In this document: piece by piece, positions 58,636 to 64,000 of the stretch
Layout: every line of letters begins with the position of its first letter
How positions within the stretch are numbered: the first letter of the stretch is position 1
DNA from: Alphaproteobacteria bacterium
GTDB lineage: Bacteria > Pseudomonadota > Alphaproteobacteria > UBA7887
Assembly (NCBI GenBank): GCA_030739735.1
Contig: JASLYQ010000009.1
Location: 1 to 64,000, forward strand
Length of the DNA stretch: 64,000 nucleotides
Direction of reading: 5' to 3'
Notes under the pieces: generated by a model
Database searches by the model: none
What the model was told of the DNA's origin: nothing
The model's input: only the letters and a program-made list of their open reading frames with translations
Position numbers and translations under genes: made by a program

Positions 58636-60273
58636 ATGGAAAGGGAATCGATGCCATTCGACGTGGTGATCGTCGGTGCCGGCCCTGCCGGCCTGGCGAC
58701 TGCGATCCGGCTCAAACAGCTGGCGCCTGACCGCGAAGTCTGCGTGCTCGAAAAGGGCTCGGAGATCGGCGCCCATATCCTCTCCGGCGCGGTACTTGAA
58801 TCGCGCGCCCTCGACGAGCTGATTCCCGACTGGAAAGACAAGGGCGCGCCGATCACAACCCCCGTTAGCGAAGAGCGGTTTTATTTTCTCACCGGGTCCA
58901 GTGGCTTCGGCTTACCGGGCCTCTTCCTGCCGCCGCCCATGCGCAACCGCGGCAACCACATTATTAGCCTCGGCAGTCTGTGCCGCTGGCTGGGCGAGCA
59001 GGCGGAGGCGCTCGGCGTCGAAATTTATCCCGGGTTCGCGGCGACCGAAACGCTGTATGACGAAGATGGTGGCGTCAAAGGCGTCGCTACCGGCGACATG
59101 GGCATCGCCAAGTCCGGCGAGCCAGGCCCCAACTACCAGCCCGGCATAGAGCTACACGGCAGGGTTACAGTATTTGCCGAAGGCTGTCGCGGCAGCCTCG
59201 GCAAGCAGCTCATCGCACACTTCGAACTCGCCGGCGACCAGCCCCAAACCTATGGCATCGGCCTCAAGGAGCTGTGGGAGATCGACCCGGCCAAGCACCG
59301 GCCGGGGCTGATCATACACACTGCCGGCTGGCCGCTGGATTCGAAGACCTATGGCGGCTCGTTCCTCTATCACCTCGAGGACAATCTGGTCTCGGTCGGC
59401 TTCGTCGTAGGCCTCAACTATGCCAACCCCTATCTCAGTCCCTACGAGGAGCTGCAGCGCTTCAAGACCCACCCCAAGGTGCGCAGGGTCTTCGAAGGCG
59501 GCCGGCGGGTAGCCTATGGTGCGCGCGCGCTCAACGAGGGCGGTGCCCAGTGCCTGACCAAGCTCGCCTTTCCGGGCGGCGTACTGGTGGGCTGCGAGGC
59601 CGGCACCCTCAACATGGCAAAGATCAAAGGCACTCATACCGCGATGAAGTCCGGCATGTTAGCGGCCGAAGCGATCTTCGAGGCCTTCGAAACCGGCACC
59701 GACGAGGAAGCGGGGCCGCTGACCCTCGACGGCTATGCCGAGGCCTTCCGCCAATCCTGGGCCTGGGACGAACTCTATCGTGCCCGCAACGTACGCCCCG
59801 CCTTCGAGTGGGGCCTGTGGGGTGGCACGCTCTATACTGGCATCGACCAATTACTGCTGCGCGGTCGTGCCCCCTGGACCCTGCGCCATACCCATACCGA
59901 CCATGCTGCGACACGTCCGGCCAAAAATTTCAAGCCCATCGCCTATCCCAAAGCGGACGGCACACTAACCTTCGACCGCCTGACCAACGTCTCATTCTCA
60001 GCCACCAACCACGAGGAAAACCAGCCCTCGCACCTCAAGCTCGCCGACGAGGCCGTGCCCATTGCCACGAACCTCACCACCTATGCGGCGCTCGAGGAGC
60101 GCTACTGCCCTGCCGGGGTCTACGAGATCGTCGACGAAGACGGCGAGCAGCGCCTGCAGATCAACGCGCAGAACTGCCTGCACTGTAAGACCTGTGACAT
60201 CAAGGACCCGATCCAGAACATCACCTGGACGGTGCCGGAAGGCGGCGGTGGCCCGAACTATCCAAACATGTAG
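58636..60273 (+). CDS. Electron transfer flavoprotein-ubiquinone oxidoreductase
   Basis: 545 residues. The start MERESMPFDVVIVGAGPAG is typical for the alphaproteobacterial enzyme, with the FAD dinucleotide fold; GAHILSGAVLESRALDEL follows. The middle has KELWEIDPAKHRPGLIIHT, GFVVGLNYANPYLSPYEE and GCEAGTLNMAKIKGTHTAMK. The C-terminal 4Fe-4S domain has CPAGVYEIV and QNCLHCKTCDIKDP. It passes electrons from acyl-CoA dehydrogenases through ETF to ubiquinone at the inner membrane, so it serves the dehydrogenase encoded at 41461. GAAGGG precedes ATG 58636. Confidence 0.95.
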   Translation: MERESMPFDVVIVGAGPAGLATAIRLKQLAPDREVCVLEKGSEIGAHILSGAVLESRALDELIPDWKDKGAPITTPVSEERFYFLTGSSGFGLPGLFLPPPMRNRGNHIISLGSLCRWLGEQAEALGVEIYPGFAATETLYDEDGGVKGVATGDMGIAKSGEPGPNYQPGIELHGRVTVFAEGCRGSLGKQLIAHFELAGDQPQTYGIGLKELWEIDPAKHRPGLIIHTAGWPLDSKTYGGSFLYHLEDNLVSVGFVVGLNYANPYLSPYEELQRFKTHPKVRRVFEGGRRVAYGARALNEGGAQCLTKLAFPGGVLVGCEAGTLNMAKIKGTHTAMKSGMLAAEAIFEAFETGTDEEAGPLTLDGYAEAFRQSWAWDELYRARNVRPAFEWGLWGGTLYTGIDQLLLRGRAPWTLRHTHTDHAATRPAKNFKPIAYPKADGTLTFDRLTNVSFSATNHEENQPSHLKLADEAVPIATNLTTYAALEERYCPAGVYEIVDEDGEQRLQINAQNCLHCKTCDIKDPIQNITWTVPEGGGGPNYPNM

Positions 60274-60325
60274 CCTAACTTTGCCTACTAGAGCCCTTCA
60301 GGGTTAGATGGAGGGCTACAAATAG

Positions 60326-60565
60326 CATTCGGACAAGGCGTATGGCGACCGCAGTGAACGTGCGCAAGGTGAAAATCTTGCCGGGCTTGGCTTTGCCGAT
60401 AGAAACAAGCGTGCCGGTGGTGTCGCCAGCGTGTTATTTCTCAAACTCGATAACGCGAACGTCGTCGCGCCTGAGGCCAAAGCCACGCGTGCCGTCATCG
60501 ATCTCGCCATCGGCGATGTCGACCGAGATGGTTTCGCTCGCTGGATTGCCGTGAACTTAGCTTGA
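60326..60565 (+). other. Unidentified coding-like remnant
   Basis: The 302-nt gap after the ETF-QO gene holds an 80-codon frame with no start, running from a TAG to TGA (SERAQGENLAGLGFADRN, VASVLFLKLDNANVV, DLAIGDVDRDGFARWIA). The last block is faintly like an FG-GAP/VCBS calcium loop. It is probably the tail of a lost gene; identity uncertain. Confidence 0.3.
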
Positions 60566-60575
60566 AGGACCTACG

Positions 60576-61142
60576 ATGAACGGTACCGTCAGTCGTTTTC
60601 CTGTGCCGGATGTAGCTTCGCTTCCCGACGATTTGCGGGAGCGGATTCTCACGGTGCAAGAAAAAACGGAGTTCGTGCCAAACGTGTTTTTGGCACTGGC
60701 GCACAGGCCTGAGGAGTTGCGCGCCTTCCTAGCCTTTCATGATGCACTGATGGACAAGGAAGGTGGGCTAACCCAGGTCGAGCGGGAGATGATCGTGGTT
60801 GCTACCTCAGGGGCCAATGGTTGTCAGTACTGCGTTATCGCACATGGGGCGATTCTGCGCATCCGCGCCAAGGATCCGCTGGTGGCAGACCAGATCGCGA
60901 TCAATTACCGCAAGGCCGACATCACGCCGCGCCAGCGCGCCATGCTCGCCTTTGCGCTCAAGGTAGCGCAGGACTCGGCGGCAATCGACGACGAGGATTA
61001 CGCAGCCCTGCACGCACACGGCTTCTCAGATGAGGATATCTGGGATATCGGCGCCATCACTGCCTTCTTCGCGCTATCCAACCGCATGGCTAACCTCATC
61101 GGCATGCGGCCCAATGCTGAGTTCTACACGATGGGGCGTTGA
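60576..61142 (+). CDS. AhpD-like / carboxymuconolactone decarboxylase family protein
   Basis: 188 residues of the peroxidase-related (AhpD-like) branch. The redox motif is CQYCVIAHG, with the Cys-x-x-Cys and a following His. Before it comes LTQVEREMIVVATSGANG, after it a helical C-terminal half with MLAFALKVAQDSAAI and FFALSNRMANLIGM. Such proteins reduce peroxides or act as thiol carriers. The methyltransferase gene begins 1 nt after its stop, so the two are co-transcribed. Confidence 0.9.
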   Translation: MNGTVSRFPVPDVASLPDDLRERILTVQEKTEFVPNVFLALAHRPEELRAFLAFHDALMDKEGGLTQVEREMIVVATSGANGCQYCVIAHGAILRIRAKDPLVADQIAINYRKADITPRQRAMLAFALKVAQDSAAIDDEDYAALHAHGFSDEDIWDIGAITAFFALSNRMANLIGMRPNAEFYTMGR

Positions 61143-61143
61143 T

Positions 61144-62181
61144 ATGAGTGAAACCTTCGCTGAGCGTATGGTCGATATCTATACAGGCAGCATGCTAACA
61201 AACATGCTCGACATTGGCTACCGCACGGGCCTGCTGGAGGCGGCGGCGCGAGGCCCAGCTACGAGCGCTGAGCTGGCGGCACGCGCGGGCCTCGACGAGC
61301 GATACGTGCGCGAGTGGCTAGGATCGATGGCAACGGGCGGCATCTTCACCTACGAGATCGAGGGCAAGATATACACCCTGCCGGAGGACCGCATCGCCGT
61401 ACTGACGGGCGACCGCGCGGCCAACGTCGCGCCGGTCAGTGGCATCATGAACCATTTCGTCAAGCACGTGCCCAAGCTAGTCGAAGCCTTCCGTCGCGGC
61501 GGCGGCGTGCCCTACGAGGACTATTGGCCCGAGTTCACCTGCTTCTCGTCTGACGTCTGGCGGAGAATTTTCGATGAAAAACTGACCGACGGCTTCCTCA
61601 GCGCCGTGCCAGGGCTCAACGGTCGCCTGGCCGCCGGTATCGAAGTCCTCGACATCGGCTGTGGCGACGGCCACGCCGTCAATGTCATGGCCGAGGCCTT
61701 CCCGGCATCGCGCTTTCGTGGCTACGATATCACGGCCGCCGGGCTCGCGGATGCGACGGCCGAGGCTGAACGCATGGGTCTGAAAAATACACACTTCGAG
61801 CGGGTCGATGTGACAGCACTTTCCACTGAGCCAACGTTCGACGTCATTACCGCCTTCGATTCCATCCACGACCAGTTCGCGCCTGACGTGGTACTGCACC
61901 GCATTCGCGAGGCGCTAGCCGACGACGGCATCTTCGTGATGGTCGACTTCAAGTTCTCAAGCGACATCGCCAACAATCTCGACAACCGCTTTGCACCGAT
62001 CCACTACGGCATCAGCGTCATGCACTGCATGACCGTCTCTCTGGCCCAGGGCGGTGCCGGCCTCGGCACCGTCTGGGGCATCGAGAAAGCTTGCGAGATG
62101 CTCGCGGAGGCAGGCTTCGGTGATGTCGAAGTCGTGGATTCTCCGCGGCCGCAAAACTGTATCTACATCTGCCGCGCCTGA
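61144..62181 (+). CDS. SAM-dependent class I methyltransferase with N-terminal winged helix
   Basis: 345 residues. An N-terminal helical/winged-helix part (IGYRTGLLEAAARGPATSAE, ARAGLDERYVREWLGSM) is followed by the Rossmann fold: VLDIGCGDGHAVNVMAEAFP for SAM, FRGYDITAAGLADATAEAE and FDVITAFDSIHDQ. This layout is that of small-molecule O- or C-methyltransferases with an ArsR-like dimerisation domain. Substrate unknown. It follows the AhpD-like gene and ends 4 nt before the convergent cupin gene. Confidence 0.87.
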   Translation: MSETFAERMVDIYTGSMLTNMLDIGYRTGLLEAAARGPATSAELAARAGLDERYVREWLGSMATGGIFTYEIEGKIYTLPEDRIAVLTGDRAANVAPVSGIMNHFVKHVPKLVEAFRRGGGVPYEDYWPEFTCFSSDVWRRIFDEKLTDGFLSAVPGLNGRLAAGIEVLDIGCGDGHAVNVMAEAFPASRFRGYDITAAGLADATAEAERMGLKNTHFERVDVTALSTEPTFDVITAFDSIHDQFAPDVVLHRIREALADDGIFVMVDFKFSSDIANNLDNRFAPIHYGISVMHCMTVSLAQGGAGLGTVWGIEKACEMLAEAGFGDVEVVDSPRPQNCIYICRA

Positions 62182-62185
62182 AACC

Positions 62186-62578
62186 TCAGGCGGGTGGATC
62201 TACCACCCGCGTCTCGAAGTTCGCCGGTGCCACGATCTCCAGCACCTCGAAGTCGTCCGAGCAGACTATCTCGCGGTGAGGTAATTGCGGCGTCTGCAAA
62301 ATCGCGTCACCCTTGCGGATGGTGTGCTCGCCCTGACTGGCATATTCGAAGCGCGCCCAGCCCTTAAGCACCATGACGAACTGGAAAGTGCAGTCGTGCA
62401 CATGCCAGTTTTGCACCTCATCCTCCATCTTCCGCCCGTTGGTTTTGACGATATGGGCGATGTAATCGCCATTGGTCCCGGCTTCGATGCCGAGGTCGCG
62501 GTAGTCGAAGATGTTGCGCAGGCCCTCTTTCCACTCGGCGTTTGCAGCCTCGTTGTGAACAAAATTCCACTCGCTCAT
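62186..62578 (-). CDS. Cupin-domain protein
   Basis: 130 residues, single cupin. Motif 1 NWHVHDCTFQFVMVLKGWARF contributes two His, and motif 2 LQTPQLPHREIVCSDD contributes the third; the usual Glu of motif 1 is replaced by Gln (TFQF). A metal-dependent dioxygenase, isomerase or small-molecule-binding role is possible. GAGAGGATG precedes ATG 62578. Confidence 0.85.
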   Translation of the reverse strand: MSEWNFVHNEAANAEWKEGLRNIFDYRDLGIEAGTNGDYIAHIVKTNGRKMEDEVQNWHVHDCTFQFVMVLKGWARFEYASQGEHTIRKGDAILQTPQLPHREIVCSDDFEVLEIVAPANFETRVVDPPA

Positions 62579-62654
62579 AGCATCCTCTCCCGTATGGTTT
62601 GAGGGCGATGCTATAGAAGATTGCGGAATCGACAAGTCGGGAAGAGAGCAGACC

Positions 62655-63752
62655 ATGTTGTTGAGAACGTTTTTGCCGCTCACCTTTATTGCCGGCTGCA
62701 CCACCGCAGCTGAGCTGCCGCTGGAGCGCATCCGCCTGCCCGAAGGCTTCTCGATCTCGCTCTATGCCGAAGGCGTAGACAACGCTCGGCAGATGGCACT
62801 CGGCGCAAACGGCACGCTTTTCGTCGGCTCACGTTCAGCCGGCAACGTCTATGCCTTGGTGGATCGCGACAGCGACCAGCGCGCCGACGAAAGTTTCGTC
62901 ATCGATTTCGGCCTGCGCATGCCGACCGGTCTCGCTTTTCGCGATGGCGCGCTTTATGTCGGCGCGATCAGCCTGATCCTGCGCTACGACGACATCGAGG
63001 AACGCCTTGCCAATCCCCCGGAGCCGGTAGTGGTAAAAGGTGACCTGCCGCGCGATACCCACCACGGCTGGAAATATCTTGGCTTCGGGCCGGATGGAAA
63101 GCTCTATGTGCCTGTTGGCGCGCCCTGCAATGTCTGCGAACCGCCGCCGCCCTTCGCGACCATCCAGCGCATGGACCCTGACGGCCGCAATATGGAGACC
63201 TACGCCAGCGGGATCCGCAATTCGGTCGGCTTCGCCTTCCATCCCGGGACCGGCGATCTTTGGTTTACCGACAACGGACGCGACCGCATGGGCGATAACC
63301 TGCCGCCGGGTGAGCTTAATCACGCGCGTGCAGCAGGGCTGCATTTCGGCTATCCCTATTGCCACGGCGGCAGCGTCGTCGATCCGCGCTATGGTGGCGA
63401 GAAGGGCTGCGACAATGGCTACGAGCCACCGGCACAAGCCTTGGGGGCCCACGTGGCACCCCTCGGCGTGACTTTCTACACCGGCGACATGTTCCCGCCC
63501 GCCTACCGCAACCAGGTCTTCATCGCCGAACACGGCTCATGGGACCGCTCAGCCAAGATCGGCTACCGAGTGATGCTGGTGCGCCTTGACGTGGCCGGCA
63601 AAGCAACATCCTACGAGCCCTTCGCCGAAGGATGGCTCAAGGGTCAGTCCAACTGGGGCCGTCCGGCCGACGTGCTGGTCATGCCCGACGGCGCCCTACT
63701 GGTCACCGATGACCAAGCCGGCGCGATCTACCGCATCGCCTACCGCGAGTAA
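62655..63752 (+). CDS. PQQ-type soluble sugar (sorbosone) dehydrogenase, lipoprotein
   Basis: 365 residues. The leader LLRTFLPLTFIAGC is a lipoprotein signal. The mature part is a six-bladed propeller of the glucose/sorbosone dehydrogenase family: IRLPEGFSISLYAEGVDNAR, DLPRDTHHGWKYLGFGPDG (the base His and ligand region), ASGIRNSVGFAFHPGTGDLW, FTDNGRDRMGDNLPPGEL and the late FIAEHGSWDRS. It oxidises an aldose or polyol at the outer membrane or periplasmic face. Divergent from the cupin gene, 76 nt between starts. Confidence 0.88.
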   Translation: MLLRTFLPLTFIAGCTTAAELPLERIRLPEGFSISLYAEGVDNARQMALGANGTLFVGSRSAGNVYALVDRDSDQRADESFVIDFGLRMPTGLAFRDGALYVGAISLILRYDDIEERLANPPEPVVVKGDLPRDTHHGWKYLGFGPDGKLYVPVGAPCNVCEPPPPFATIQRMDPDGRNMETYASGIRNSVGFAFHPGTGDLWFTDNGRDRMGDNLPPGELNHARAAGLHFGYPYCHGGSVVDPRYGGEKGCDNGYEPPAQALGAHVAPLGVTFYTGDMFPPAYRNQVFIAEHGSWDRSAKIGYRVMLVRLDVAGKATSYEPFAEGWLKGQSNWGRPADVLVMPDGALLVTDDQAGAIYRIAYRE

Positions 63753-63837
63753 GACTGGCCACACCCGAACAAATTCATGCGTCTCGACAGGGTGAGGTTC
63801 GCACGTCTACTCTGCACTGATAGGGAGAGGGAACGTG

Positions 63838-64000
63838 ATGGCGAGTAACGGTAGCGGCGCGGGGAAGACTACGGCGCAGGTGATGGCGGATGTGCTACAC
63901 GCTTATGGCGTGGCGCGGCTCTTCGGATTGCCCGGTGGCGGCTCGAACCTGGAGATGATCGATGCCTGCGCAGCGCTGGGCATCGACTATGTGCTAGCCC
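63838..64000 (+). CDS. Thiamine-pyrophosphate-dependent enzyme, N-terminus (cut by window edge)
   Basis: From ATG 63838 (preceded by GGGAGAGGG) the frame reads TAQVMADVLHAYGVARLFGL, then PGGGSNLEMIDACAALG, and is still open at the last base. LFGLPGGGSNLEMID is the N-terminal block of acetolactate-synthase-like TPP enzymes (usually VFGxPGxxxxxxxDA). The catalytic Glu and the cofactor domain lie beyond the window, so the exact reaction is unknown. Confidence 0.8.
   Translation, partial: MASNGSGAGKTTAQVMADVLHAYGVARLFGLPGGGSNLEMIDACAALGIDYVLA

Overview
The window looks like the chromosome of an alphaproteobacterium, probably Rhodospirillales-like and possibly marine. The evidence is the GatB/YqeY-dnaG-rpoD operon divergent from carA, an alphaproteobacterial ETF-ubiquinone oxidoreductase start, GC-rich codon use over most of the window, and the mix of NAD-dependent ligase, RecN, BamD, PrmA, LivJHMGF and PQQ enzymes. 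This placement is inferred from gene content and not from a marker search.

Region 1 (1-9710) is visibly less GC-rich than the rest and ends exactly at the 3' end of a tRNA-Arg(CCG) gene, as an integrated island would. It carries a tight five-gene operon: a giant TPR protein with a period of about 390 residues (cut by the window edge), a PqqD-like peptide-binding protein, a protein with two complete ATP-grasp modules, a fold-III PLP decarboxylase related to LysA, and a fusion of a urea-transporter-like membrane domain to a Sir2 NAD-dependent deacylase. I do not recognise this combination. It is the best candidate here for an undescribed system, perhaps ligating and modifying an amino acid or peptide at the membrane. 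A DUF1810 gene follows on the other strand.

Region 2 (9711-26845) is chromosomal metabolism: an epoxide-hydrolase-like enzyme, NUDIX, propionyl-CoA synthetase, a Bax-inhibitor-1 membrane protein, a zincin peptidase, DUF3429, an enolase-superfamily enzyme, a Rieske protein, a PQQ alcohol dehydrogenase with a lanthanide-type Asp-x-Asp signature, and a complete LivJHMGF ABC transporter whose LivF lacks the Walker A lysine. Two pseudogenes lie here: an HpcH/HpaI aldolase and a pterin carbinolamine dehydratase with one TGA.

Region 3 (26846-30500) is a decayed surface-polysaccharide locus: remnants of a family 2 glycosyltransferase and of a short STGPK-type protein, an intact WbpM/CapD-like nucleotide-sugar enzyme, and two small chimeric ORFs that look like deletion joints through an rml (dTDP-rhamnose) cluster. 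A CAU-anticodon tRNA follows.

Region 4 (30677-36678) is the macromolecular synthesis operon (yqeY-dnaG-rpoD) divergent from carA. RpoD carries a 12-threonine run and DnaG a 13-unit Ala-Glu hexanucleotide tract.

Region 5 (36994-64000) is housekeeping and catabolism: SDR, a TPR protein, a uroporphyrinogen-decarboxylase-like enzyme, D-2-hydroxyacid dehydrogenase, acyl-CoA dehydrogenase, UvrD helicase, PrmA, aminopeptidase P, DUF1499, LigA, RecN, BamD, a cyclase-family enzyme, a PotD-like binding protein, an inositol-monophosphatase-family enzyme, an enol-lactonase, ETF-QO, an AhpD-like protein, a methyltransferase, a cupin, a PQQ-type sugar dehydrogenase and the start of a TPP-dependent enzyme. 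Intergenic gaps of this part hold several short gene remnants.
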